A stretch of 64,000 bases of DNA from an uncultured Bacteroides sp. (lineage in GTDB: Bacteria; Bacteroidota; Bacteroidia; Bacteroidales; Bacteroidaceae). The stretch lies in the NCBI GenBank assembly GCA_902388495.1, contig CABMPP010000022.1:1-64000 (forward strand). Reading direction: 5' to 3'. Under the pieces are notes generated by a model. That model was given only the letters and a program-made list of their open reading frames with translations, was not told the DNA's origin and made no database searches. Numbering within the stretch: the stretch's first letter is position 1; each line of letters starts with the position of its first letter. Of the stretch, positions 29,078 to 38,900 are shown piece after piece. The translations under genes were made by a program, and so were the position numbers.

Positions 29078-31582
29078 ATGAAACAGAAAATTATTTTTTC
29101 ATTCATTCTCTCTATATTGACTATCTGCAGCTATGGACAACCGAAGACAATAGGAGAGAACAACTCTTCGTCTGCTTTGAATCTGCATATATACATCACC
29201 AAGCAGGCGGAACAGCGCGCTAAAGAGCTAGTATCACAAATGACCTTGGAAGAAAAAATTGATTATATTTCCGGCCCCAGATCATTTTATATCAGAGCTA
29301 TTCCACGACTGGGAATCCCAGAAATCAGACTGGCTGACGGACCTCAGGGAATACGTAACAACACGAAAAGTACGTTGTACCCTTGTGGTATTTTATCCGC
29401 TTCAACATGGAATAAAGAGTTAGTGAGAGAATTAGGACGCGGTCTCGGGCGGGATGCAAAAGCCCGAGGAGTAAGTATTTTATTAGGACCGGGAGTTAAT
29501 ATTTACCGGTCACCTTTATGCGGTCGCAATTATGAGTATTTTGGAGAAGATCCCTACTTAACCAGCGAAGTCGCCAGTCAATATATACAAGGCGTACAAG
29601 AAGAAGGTGTGATAGCTACCGTGAAGCATTTTGCTGCAAACAACCAGGAATGGAGCAGACACAACGTCAGTTCGGATGTTGATGAGCGCACTTTACAGGA
29701 AATTTATTTCCCAGCTTTTCGCAAAGCTGTAGAAGAAGTACAAGTCGGTGCCGTTATGGATAGCTACAATCCTGTAAACGGTGTGCATGCTACTGAAAAT
29801 TCTTGGATGAACATTGATATATTGAGAAAGAAATGGGGATTCAAAGGAATTCTCATGTCAGACTGGAGTTCCGTCTATTCCACAGTAGGAGCTGCCAATG
29901 GAGGGCTGGACTTGGAAATGCCTACGGGGAAGTTCATGACAAAAGAAAAGTTGATACCAGCCATAAAGAATGGTATTGTAACTGAAGCCACAATTGACAT
30001 CAAGGTACAGCATATTCTTCAAACTTTGATTGCTTTCGGATGTTTCGATATGCCGAAGAATAGTTTATCCGCAATTAAGGATGATACTCAGTCCAAGGAA
30101 ACGGCATTGAAACTGGCAAGAGAAGGGGTTGTACTATTGAAAAACAATCATCAGACATTACCTTATCGGAAAGGCAAAACTCTGGTATTAGGACCGAACG
30201 CTGATATAATTCCTACCGGAGGAGGCAGTGGATTCGTTACTCCTTTTTCTGTAATATCGGTCTATGACGGTATGCGCAAAATAAGAGGAAACGAGCAGGT
30301 GGAATTGCTAACTGACAGCACCTTGTATAAAGACATTTCCCATCAGATTTATACGGATGACAAGTTTACCCACCAAGGATTCAAAAGTGAATATTATACG
30401 ACCCGTAATCTGAGCGGAGCACTCTTCCTGTCAGCTGTAGAACCTCAAATAAATTATTCGTGGAAATATGATGCACCGTTTGCCGATATGCCTGCAGACC
30501 AGTTTTCCGTCCGATGGACAGGAGCTTATCGGGCAGATAAAAATGGGACAATTCAATTCCAATTGGCCGGTGACGACGGTTACAGACTATTTGTCAACGA
30601 TAAACAGATTACCGGTGATTGGGGTAACCATTCGTTCAGTACACGCAGCGCCTTTATGGAGGTTAAAACCGGAGAAGTATACAGACTTCGCATTGAATAT
30701 TTCGACAATGTAGGTGAAGCTACTATAAAGTTCCGGGCCGGTATGATGGATGAAAAACATTTGACGGCCTCTTTGAAACAGGCCCGGAATGTGATTATAT
30801 GTGCCGGATTCAACAGCAGTACGGAAGGAGAAGGCTTCGACCGCCCCTTTGCTTTGTCTCATGGACAAGAATACCTCATCAATAAGGTAGCCTCACTTCA
30901 CGACAACGTCACCGTAATAGTGAATGCCGGAGGCGGAATTGACTTCCGTAATTGGGGAAAGAACGTTCAAGCCATAATAATGGCATGGTATCCAGGACAA
31001 GAGGGAGGACAAGCTTTAGCAGAAATCATAACCGGGAAAATATCACCAAGTGGAAAGTTACCGATCAGTATCGAAGAGAAATGGGAAGATAATCCGGTGT
31101 TCAACAGTTATTATGATAATCGTAATGTACCTCACAAACGGGTACAATATGCCGAAGGAATATTTGTCGGATACAGGGGGTACGACCAAACAGGCAAGAA
31201 ACCTCTTTATCCGTTTGGTTACGGACTTTCGTACAGTAACTTTGCATACAGCAACATGACTGTTGAGAAGTCTGGAGAGAATTGTGTCAAAATCAGTTTT
31301 GATATAAAGAATATCGGAAAAACGGATGCTGCAGAAACGGCTCAAGTATATGTTTGCGATATCCAATCCTCAGTTCCACGTCCTCTAAAAGAACTGAAAG
31401 GATATGAAAAAGTTTATTTGAAAAGAGGAGAGACCAAACATATCAGTATAACTTTAACTAAAGAAGCTTTCGCTTTCTATGACATCAGCTCTCATCAGTT
31501 TATAATAGAACCAGGTGAGTTTAAAATACTGGTAGGACCTTCTTCAGAGAATCTGCCATTGGCAACAATAATCACTTTATAA
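29078..31582 (+). CDS. GH3 glycosidase with inserted PA14 domain
   Basis: The 834-residue protein has a signal peptide, a GH3 barrel (about 45-335), nucleophile Asp262 in LMSDWSSV, and a GH3 C-terminal domain interrupted by a PA14 domain (about residues 430-560, GDDGYRLFVNDKQI and RIEYFDNVGEATIKF), then a fibronectin-III-like end. PA14 insertion is known in GH3 enzymes acting on beta-glucosides, where it shapes the active-site pocket. Family barrel details (SRHNVSSDVDERTLQEIY) mark the class that includes beta-glucosidases and xylosidases, so the sugar is open. No convincing lipobox. Confidence 0.88.
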   Translation: MKQKIIFSFILSILTICSYGQPKTIGENNSSSALNLHIYITKQAEQRAKELVSQMTLEEKIDYISGPRSFYIRAIPRLGIPEIRLADGPQGIRNNTKSTLYPCGILSASTWNKELVRELGRGLGRDAKARGVSILLGPGVNIYRSPLCGRNYEYFGEDPYLTSEVASQYIQGVQEEGVIATVKHFAANNQEWSRHNVSSDVDERTLQEIYFPAFRKAVEEVQVGAVMDSYNPVNGVHATENSWMNIDILRKKWGFKGILMSDWSSVYSTVGAANGGLDLEMPTGKFMTKEKLIPAIKNGIVTEATIDIKVQHILQTLIAFGCFDMPKNSLSAIKDDTQSKETALKLAREGVVLLKNNHQTLPYRKGKTLVLGPNADIIPTGGGSGFVTPFSVISVYDGMRKIRGNEQVELLTDSTLYKDISHQIYTDDKFTHQGFKSEYYTTRNLSGALFLSAVEPQINYSWKYDAPFADMPADQFSVRWTGAYRADKNGTIQFQLAGDDGYRLFVNDKQITGDWGNHSFSTRSAFMEVKTGEVYRLRIEYFDNVGEATIKFRAGMMDEKHLTASLKQARNVIICAGFNSSTEGEGFDRPFALSHGQEYLINKVASLHDNVTVIVNAGGGIDFRNWGKNVQAIIMAWYPGQEGGQALAEIITGKISPSGKLPISIEEKWEDNPVFNSYYDNRNVPHKRVQYAEGIFVGYRGYDQTGKKPLYPFGYGLSYSNFAYSNMTVEKSGENCVKISFDIKNIGKTDAAETAQVYVCDIQSSVPRPLKELKGYEKVYLKRGETKHISITLTKEAFAFYDISSHQFIIEPGEFKILVGPSSENLPLATIITL

Positions 31583-31598
31583 AAAGTATCAGCCAAAT

Positions 31599-33800
31599 AT
31601 GAAAAGAATAATCACATTATTATTTTGTTTATGTGGTTTTGGAATCATAAACGTCGCATCACAAACTGTCACAGAAGAAGACTTTATTTCCAATCTGCTA
31701 AAACAGATGACATTAGATGAAAAGATAGGCCAATTGGCGCAGTACACATATCGAGGGAATTTCACCGGACCGGATGGTGCAAACATACCTAAAGAAGAAT
31801 ATGTCAAGCAGGGGAAAATCGGCTCAATGCTGAATGTAACAGGGATTAAAGAAATACATAGATTTCAAGAGTTAGCTCTCCAATCGCGTTTACGCATTCC
31901 CTTGATATTCGGTTTGGATGTAATTCATGGCTACCGTACCTGCTTCCCTATCCCACTGGCAGAAGCTGCAAGTTTTGATTTGGCGATGATTGAAGAAACA
32001 GCCCGCTACAATGCTATGGAGAGTGCAGCCGACGGCCTGAATTGGATCTTCGGACCAATGGTAGACATTTCCTGGGATGCACGTTGGGGACGCGTAATGG
32101 AAGGTGCCGGTGAAGATCCTTATTACGGTTCACGGGTAGCGGAAGCGCGTGTCAAAGGCATACAGGGAAACAACCTGGCGGACACCGCTACGGTTATGGC
32201 TTGCATAAAGCACTTTGCCGGATATGGAGCACCAACAGCAGGTAAGGAGTATAACAGCGTAGATATGTCGTTAGGACAATTCGCCAATTTCTATATGCCC
32301 ACTTATCACGCTGCCATAAAAGCCGGTGCGGCAACGGTAATGAGTGCATTCAATGATTTCAACAATATACCTTCTACAGCCAATGACTTCCTGCTCAACC
32401 GGTTGCTAAAGCAGCAGTGGGGATTCAAAGGCTTTGTTGTATCTGACTATAATTCCGTAGAAGAACTTGTGAATCATCGCTATGCGTACGACAAGAAAGA
32501 TGCGGCAGCCAAAGCGCTAAATGCCGGTCTTGACATGGAAATGGTAAGTACATGCTATCTAACCTACCTGAAAGAACTCATACAAGAAGGAAAAGTTAAA
32601 GAAAAAACATTAGACAATGCCGTACGCCGTATTCTTGAAAAAAAGCAGGAGCTCGGTTTGTTTGAAGATCCTTTCCGTTACTGCAATCCGGCACGTTCTG
32701 CCAAGATACTCAATTCACCAGAAATCCGCAATGCTTCTCTCCGGATGGCAGAGCGTTCCATCGTATTGCTGGAAAACAAGCAATCCGTACTTCCTTTAAC
32801 ATCACAAGTGAAATCTGTAGCTCTAATAGGCGGCCTCTCCAAATCCCAAAATGATATGGCAGGAGCTTGGGCCGCAACAACAGACCGTAGCAAGATTATT
32901 ACTTTATATGATGCATTGCTCCAAAAAGGATTAGAAGTAAACTACGCCGACGGTTATGACCTGAAGAGTAATCGAATGACAGATTTGCAGAAGACCCTTC
33001 AAGCAGCCCGTACCTCAGACATCGTCCTTGTAGCAGTGGGTGAAAGAGCCAATCAAAGTGGAGAAAAAGCTGCCAAAGTAGATATATCTATTCCTGAAGA
33101 ACAACAAAGATTAGTCTCGGAATTAAAAAAGACAGGCAAACCCGTGGTGGTTCTTGTCATGTGCGGGCGTCCGGTCATCTTCAATGAAATAAAAGAAAAA
33201 GCAGATGCAGTATTATGTACCTGGTGGTTAGGAAGCGAAGCCGGTAACGCAATCTGCAATGTATTATGGGGTACCTACAATCCATCGGCCAAACTGCCTA
33301 TGACATTTCCGGCACATGTAGGGCAAATCCCAATTTACTATCAGTATAAGAGTACCGGACGGCCAACCAGTTTAAAGCAAACTTACACGGCATCTTACAT
33401 CGACTATTCCACCGAACCTGCTTATCCTTTCGGATATGGTTTATCTTATACAACCTTCGGCTATTCAGATTTGAATGTCTTGCCCGGCAAGAGCCCGGAC
33501 ATACATGCAGAGGTTTCTGTAAAAGTAACCAATCAGGGACAACGCACCGGAGAGGAAATCGTACAGTTATATGTACAGGACAAAGTAGCTTCCGTTACCC
33601 GGCCTATCAAAGAATTGAAAGGAATTCAAAAGATCCAAATGGAACCGGGAGAAAGTAAAACCGTTACTTTCCCTATTACAAACGAAGCATTAGGCTTTTA
33701 TGACAATGAAATGAATTATAAAGTAGAACCGGGTGAGTTCATTTTCATGGTAGGAGGAAGCAGCAATAACTTGCAGCAGATTACTTTTACTCTGAAATAA
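31599..33800 (+). CDS. GH3 beta-glucosidase, BglX type (third GH3)
   Basis: The 733-residue protein has a signal peptide to about residue 20, a GH3 barrel (about 25-360, LDVIHGYRTCFPIPLAEA, CIKHFAGYGAP), nucleophile Asp283 in VVSDYNSV, a GH3 C-terminal domain and a fibronectin-III-like end (PGEFIFMVGGSS). It is closer in architecture to the first GH3 than to the PA14-bearing one, but clearly diverged, so linkage or sugar preference probably differs. It starts 16 bases after the second GH3 and closes the run; a hairpin terminator follows about 255 bases downstream. Confidence 0.9.
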   Translation: MKRIITLLFCLCGFGIINVASQTVTEEDFISNLLKQMTLDEKIGQLAQYTYRGNFTGPDGANIPKEEYVKQGKIGSMLNVTGIKEIHRFQELALQSRLRIPLIFGLDVIHGYRTCFPIPLAEAASFDLAMIEETARYNAMESAADGLNWIFGPMVDISWDARWGRVMEGAGEDPYYGSRVAEARVKGIQGNNLADTATVMACIKHFAGYGAPTAGKEYNSVDMSLGQFANFYMPTYHAAIKAGAATVMSAFNDFNNIPSTANDFLLNRLLKQQWGFKGFVVSDYNSVEELVNHRYAYDKKDAAAKALNAGLDMEMVSTCYLTYLKELIQEGKVKEKTLDNAVRRILEKKQELGLFEDPFRYCNPARSAKILNSPEIRNASLRMAERSIVLLENKQSVLPLTSQVKSVALIGGLSKSQNDMAGAWAATTDRSKIITLYDALLQKGLEVNYADGYDLKSNRMTDLQKTLQAARTSDIVLVAVGERANQSGEKAAKVDISIPEEQQRLVSELKKTGKPVVVLVMCGRPVIFNEIKEKADAVLCTWWLGSEAGNAICNVLWGTYNPSAKLPMTFPAHVGQIPIYYQYKSTGRPTSLKQTYTASYIDYSTEPAYPFGYGLSYTTFGYSDLNVLPGKSPDIHAEVSVKVTNQGQRTGEEIVQLYVQDKVASVTRPIKELKGIQKIQMEPGESKTVTFPITNEALGFYDNEMNYKVEPGEFIFMVGGSSNNLQQITFTLK

Positions 33801-33914
33801 ATGAACCCCATTTAAACGGGTACATATATTAATAAATAAACTCCCCGATGTTAAGGAAAAAAGTTCTTTGCACTAAGAGAAAAGTGTCTTTTTCCAGTAA
33901 ACAAGTTCTATTCA

Positions 33915-33985
33915 AAGCGCGCGAACGGATATTCGCAACGCTTGAATATGTATTCGCGCAGTGCGAACAAGCGTTCACAATGCAA
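33915..33985. repeat. Cluster of short inverted repeats (GCGCGAA / TTCGCGC, AACGCTTG)
   Basis: Within about 70 bases after the GH3 run, GCGAAC, ATTCGC, TTCGCGC, GCGAAC and GCGTTC alternate, and AACGCTTG occurs once on each strand. The rest of the 33801-34054 spacer shows nothing else. Function is unknown. Confidence 0.4.
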
Positions 33986-34054
33986 AAATAAAAAATATAG
34001 CATAGATACTTTATAAAGAGAAACTATCAGAAGATAGTCTGAAACAAGATAAGT

Positions 34055-34092
34055 AAAGGCAACTGATTCGCAATGAATAGGTTGCCTTTTCT
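34055..34092. terminator. Bidirectional terminator between the GH3 run and the second sigma gene
   Basis: AAAGGCAAC (34055-34063) pairs with GTTGCCTTT (34081-34089), followed by TTCTTC on the plus strand. The two transcripts converge here. Confidence 0.65.
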
Positions 34093-34641
34093 TCAGAATA
34101 AATAAGCATACTGATCTCCTAAAAACTTCTTGATATGCTTTAAGGCTTTGGTAATCTGAGCTTCTACTGTCTTAACCGAGATATCCATTTCATCAGCTAT
34201 TTCCTGATTACTCTTCCCTTCTTCCCTACTCTTGCGGTAAACCTGCTGACACTTGTCGGCAAGCGAACAAACAGCCTCTTCGATCAACTGATTCAACTCG
34301 TCCATTTCTACAGAAGTATCAGCAGATAAATCATAGATACAGTTTACCGACTCTTCAACAGGAACCGTAACTTTTTCATCCCGCAGAGCATTCAGACACC
34401 GATTGCGTGCTGCTTGAAAAAGATAAGCTTTAAATGATATTTTAAGTATCAACGTAGCCCTATTCTCCCATAAATTCATAAAAATAGTCAGAGCTATTTC
34501 TTCCACTTCCTGCTTGTCTTTCAGATAAAGGGACATGAAGCGGCAAAGTGAAACAAAATAAGTGTCGAAAAGATGCTTGAAAGCCTTTTCGTCATCTTGC
34601 TTGATCAACTTCAATAATAGAATATCGTCTTCTGCTGACAT
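34093..34641 (-). CDS. ECF sigma-70 factor, divergent from the second FecR
   Basis: The 182-residue protein has sigma region 2 (about 20-85, EVEEIALTIFMNLWENR) and region 4 (about 120-175, KSNQEIADEMDISVKTVEAQITKALKHIK). It is the probable sigma partner of the FecR gene that starts 146 bases away on the opposite strand. Most Bacteroides sigma/FecR pairs are co-directional, so the divergent layout is unusual and allows separate control of sigma and anti-sigma levels. A -7 element lies upstream on its strand. Confidence 0.92.
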   Translation of the reverse strand: MSAEDDILLLKLIKQDDEKAFKHLFDTYFVSLCRFMSLYLKDKQEVEEIALTIFMNLWENRATLILKISFKAYLFQAARNRCLNALRDEKVTVPVEESVNCIYDLSADTSVEMDELNQLIEEAVCSLADKCQQVYRKSREEGKSNQEIADEMDISVKTVEAQITKALKHIKKFLGDQYAYLF

Positions 34642-34676
34642 ACTTAAAACGTATTAGACCAGGAATATTTGAACGG

Positions 34677-34684
34677 CAAAGTTA
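34677..34684 (-). promoter_or_regulatory. Minus-strand -7 element TAACTTTG for the divergent sigma gene
   Basis: The minus strand reads TAACTTTG, an exact TAnnTTTG, about 36 bases upstream of the sigma start. The -33 position has no clear TTG. Confidence 0.5.
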
Positions 34685-34700
34685 CTAATATTATTTGTTC

Positions 34701-34731
34701 TTGGAAATTTCTAAAAAAATAATTAGTTTTC
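34701..34731 (+). promoter_or_regulatory. Possible promoter of the FecR-susC-susD transcript
   Basis: TTGG (34701-34704), 19 bases, TAGTTTTC (34724-34731) departs from TAnnTTTG in one base. It lies 57 bases before the FecR start. An ECF-type promoter could instead be used. Confidence 0.3.
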
Positions 34732-34787
34732 GAATAAGGGTTAAACCGCAATGATGTGTCATATATACGAAGGCCTAAAAAATTATC

Positions 34788-35804
34788 ATGATCATGAGAA
34801 AAAGTGTTCCTTGGAATTTAATTATTCCTAAGCTGAAACAGGAAATTTCCGCAGACGAAGAGCGGCAATTGGAAATTTGGTTGCGCAACAGTAATAATGA
34901 AGCGCTATTCGAAGAACTGCAACTGCTATGGGAGAAAATTCAGGCAAACGTAGAAAACTATACGCCAAATACTGAATTTTATTGGAATGAACTTGTCAAC
35001 CGCATACACGCCGGTGAATCCAAGCAGAAAGAAGAAAAAACTGCGAAGAAACGCTTTGAGCTGAAACGGATGTACCGTTACGCAGTAGCTGCTTGTATAG
35101 CCATTGCTATAGGTTGTTCATTCTACATCGGTTTCCTTAACGGACAACCGGAACCTATGCCACAGTTATACTCCAATTTGTCGGGTAAGTCGAAAGTTCT
35201 CCTTCCTGATGGCAGCGAAGTATGGATGCATACAGAGACAGCTTTACAATACGAATCCCAGATGAATGGGAAAGAGCGTATGGTAAATGTTACTGGTGAA
35301 GCCTACTTCGACGTGACACACGATGCCAGGAAACCTTTTATCGTGCAGACAGAAGGCATGCGTATCGTGGTACACGGGACCAAATTCAACGTCGATGCAT
35401 TTCCCGGTTCGGAAAATACATTAGTAAGTTTGATAGAAGGTTCTGTCTCTTTGGAAACCAAGACAGAGAACCGTTTTCTCCGACCCGGTGAAACGGCAAC
35501 CTTCAACCGGAAGACCCAGACGCTCAAGGTAGAAAAAGATGATGTGCAGTTTGCCTCCTCGTGGGCCAACAACCAGATTGTATTCAAGAACCGTTCATTG
35601 GGAGAAATTTGTAAGTTCCTCTCCAAGTGGTATCGGGTAAAGATAGATTTGAGCCCCGCATTGTCCAATAAATATTTCTATACGTTCACATTGCGTAATG
35701 AACCGTTGGATGAAATACTCCGCATCATGGCACGCATACAACCGATGAAATATACCTTTAATGAAGAGAATGAGTTGACCATTTCGTTTGTAGATACAAA
35801 ATAA
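34788..35804 (+). CDS. FecR-family anti-sigma factor (paired with the STN-SusC)
   Basis: The 338-residue protein has an N-terminal sigma-binding region (about 1-85), a membrane helix (about 97-115), a FecR domain (about 130-230, LPDGSEVWMHTETAL and GEAYFDVTHDARKPFIV) and a DUF4974 domain (about 265-335). It would transmit a signal from the STN domain of the SusC encoded 115 bases downstream to an ECF sigma factor. The start could be Met1 (34788) or Met3 (34794). Confidence 0.93.
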   Translation: MIMRKSVPWNLIIPKLKQEISADEERQLEIWLRNSNNEALFEELQLLWEKIQANVENYTPNTEFYWNELVNRIHAGESKQKEEKTAKKRFELKRMYRYAVAACIAIAIGCSFYIGFLNGQPEPMPQLYSNLSGKSKVLLPDGSEVWMHTETALQYESQMNGKERMVNVTGEAYFDVTHDARKPFIVQTEGMRIVVHGTKFNVDAFPGSENTLVSLIEGSVSLETKTENRFLRPGETATFNRKTQTLKVEKDDVQFASSWANNQIVFKNRSLGEICKFLSKWYRVKIDLSPALSNKYFYTFTLRNEPLDEILRIMARIQPMKYTFNEENELTISFVDTK

Positions 35805-35919
35805 AAATGAAATAATAACTAATAAAAATGCCTATGCAAGAAAAAGAAATGGAAATACACACAATTTTATAACTGAATAAACAAACAGCCTTACATTAAT
35901 CTTTAAATTTTAAATTATT

Positions 35920-38900
35920 ATGAATATAAGAAAGCAACTCATCATTCTTATACTGATACTCTTATGTGCACCGGTTTCTGCACAAAAAAAGGAGAAACTA
36001 ATTACACTGCAATTCAAGAATATTCCATTATCGGAAGCAATGCCAAAAGTGGAGAAAGCAAGTGGATACACTTTCTTTTACGAATCGCAACAAGTAGACG
36101 TAAAGCAAAAAGTAAGCTTGACGGTAAAGAATGAAACTATCGACAAGACAATAACAACCCTGCTGAAAGGGACAAACATTAAATTCGAAATCGACGCAAC
36201 ACATATTATCCTATATACCGGAAAGAATAAACAAGCAAGCGGACAAACACAAAACGTAACAGGAACAGTAATCGACGAAAATGGTGAACCGATTATCGGA
36301 GCCAATGTTATGGTAGTAGGAACAACACAAGGTGTAATTACAGACCTCGACGGTAAATACAATATCAGTGCACCGGCTGGAAGTAATCTGAAGATTTCTT
36401 ATATCGGTTTTGTAACCCAGATTGTAAAAGCCGGAAGCAAAAGTACCATCAAGCTGGTAGAAGACAGCGAAACACTGGCCGAAGTGGTAGTAATCGGTTA
36501 CGGTACACAACGCAAGTCCGACTTGACCGGAGGTATTGTATCTGTTGACCAAAAGAAGTTGAACATGATAAACAGCAGTAACCTGATGGATCGCCTTGCC
36601 GGGCAGATTCCAGGCTTGAGTGTTACCACCGGAGATGCAAAACCGGGAGCAGACCAAACTCTGCGTATACGTGGTGAGAATTCTTTGAGTGCCGATAACT
36701 CCCCCCTCGTTGTACTGGATGGTATTCCTTACAACGGTTCTTTGAGTGACATCGACCCGAATATTATTGAAAGTCTGAGTGTTTTGAAGGATGCCTCAGC
36801 AGCAGCCATCTACGGCTCACGTGGTTCTAACGGTGTTATTCTAATCCAGTCAAAGAAAGGTAAAAAGAATGCACCGCAGGTAACGTATAAAGGACAATTC
36901 AGAATATCACAGCCTCAACAGACCGTAGACGTGATGACCCCTGATGAATATATCACTTTCAAACAAGACATTGCTCGCCTGAAAGATGGATGGAGCGGTG
37001 ATCAGTTGGCGCCTGAAAACATCCTGAGTGCCAGTGAACTTATTAACTACAAACAAGGTATTACAAACGACTGGCAGGATTTGATTTTCCGCAATGCTTT
37101 CACAATGGAGCATCAGGTAGGTATCTCCGGAGGAACAGAAAGTACCACCTATATGGGTGCCGTTTCTTACCTGGACCAGGAAGGAGTAGTTTACAACTCT
37201 GCCATGAAACGTTACAACCTCAATCTGAACGTAACGCAGGTATTAAACAAGTGGCTGACTATCGGTGTACAGACTCAGTTTGTGCAGAGAGATGGCGGTG
37301 GAATTACACCAAACATCGAACATGCTGTAAAACAAAGCCCTTACGGCATCTACAAAGATGAAAACGGTAATTATTACGAAGAACCCATGGATCAGTCATT
37401 GATCATCAACCCAATGGCAAACGTCAATGCCGACCAAGACGTTACAAACCGTAACTTCTTCCTCAATACCTACGCCGACATTCTGCTGCCGGTGAAAGGT
37501 CTCTCTGCCCGTACTACTTTCGGTTATAACTATCGTAGCACCTTCAACGGTACATATTATGGTCGTGATACAAGAGACGGTAGAACAGCCAGCGGTAAAG
37601 CCAGCATTAATAACGAGCACTACTGGGATTATACTTGGGAGAATTTGCTCAAATACAACCATGAATTCGGTAAACATCGTTTCGATGCAACCGGCTTATT
37701 CAGCGTACAACAAACTCAAAAGAAAAAATCAGGCGCATCTGCCGAAAGTTTCGTGAACGATGATTCCAGTTACCACAATATCAACGCTGGTGAAAACAAG
37801 AAAACAGTAACTTCAAACCTGTCAGAGACATCCATGCTGTCTTATATGCTTCGTTTGAACTACTCTTACGCAGGCAAATACATGTTAACTTTGACCGGAC
37901 GCTCCGACGGCTATTCTGCTTTCGGTGCAAACAACAAGTATGCCTTCTTCCCTTCTGTAGCCGCAGCATGGAACATCGCTTCCGAGAATTTCATGGAAAG
38001 TGCACAAAGTTGGCTGGACCAACTGAAACTCCGTGTATCTTACGGTTCTAACGGTAATCAGGCAATCAGCCCTTATCAGACTCTGGACCGTCTACACCTT
38101 ACTAATTACATCTGGGGCGACGGAGGAACTGGTGTTAACGGCGCTTACCTGGCTAACGACGGTGTAGGAAATCCGAACCTGAAATGGGAAACAACCCAAA
38201 CATTCAATTTCGGTATCGACTACTCTTTCTTCAACGGTCGCATCAACGGTGCCATCGAAATGTATGTTGCCAACACTAAAGACTTGTTGATGAAGCGTAC
38301 CGTACCCATTATGAACGGTTACATGACTATTTGGGATAATGTAGGTAAAACCCGCAACAAAGGTGTAGAAGTTACTTTGAACACTGTAAACATCCGTAAG
38401 AAAGATTTTGAATGGAGCACCAGCATTATCTTCTCATTGAACCGCGACAAAATCGTAGACTTGCGTGGCGATAAAAAAGATGACATTACCAACAAATGGT
38501 TCATCGGAAAACCTCTGAGAGTTTACTATGACTACGATGTCGACGGTATTTGGCAAGAGGGTGACAAATTTACTTATACAGCAGCCGACGGTACTGAAAA
38601 GGAAATCCAGAAAGGTGCCAAGCCCGGTTCTGCCAAAGTAAAAGACGCTGATGGAAACGGCTATATTGACTCTAAAGATAAAGTAATCATCGGTTCCAAA
38701 AACCCAAGTTTCCTGATGTCTATGGGAAATACACTGACTTATAAAAATTTCTATTTTTCATTCCTGTTGAACGGAACATTCAAGGTAACCCGCGAACTGA
38801 ACGAAGCCAACATCGGAAGTTGGAGCTATAATCTCTATAATTACCTGCATGATGCCGACTATTGGACACCCGAGCATACCAATTCAAAATATGCCTCTCC

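Noticed and set aside
34701..34731. ECF-type promoter between the divergent sigma and FecR genes
   Set aside because: I could not recognise an ECF consensus for these sigma factors, so only the housekeeping-type elements are reported.
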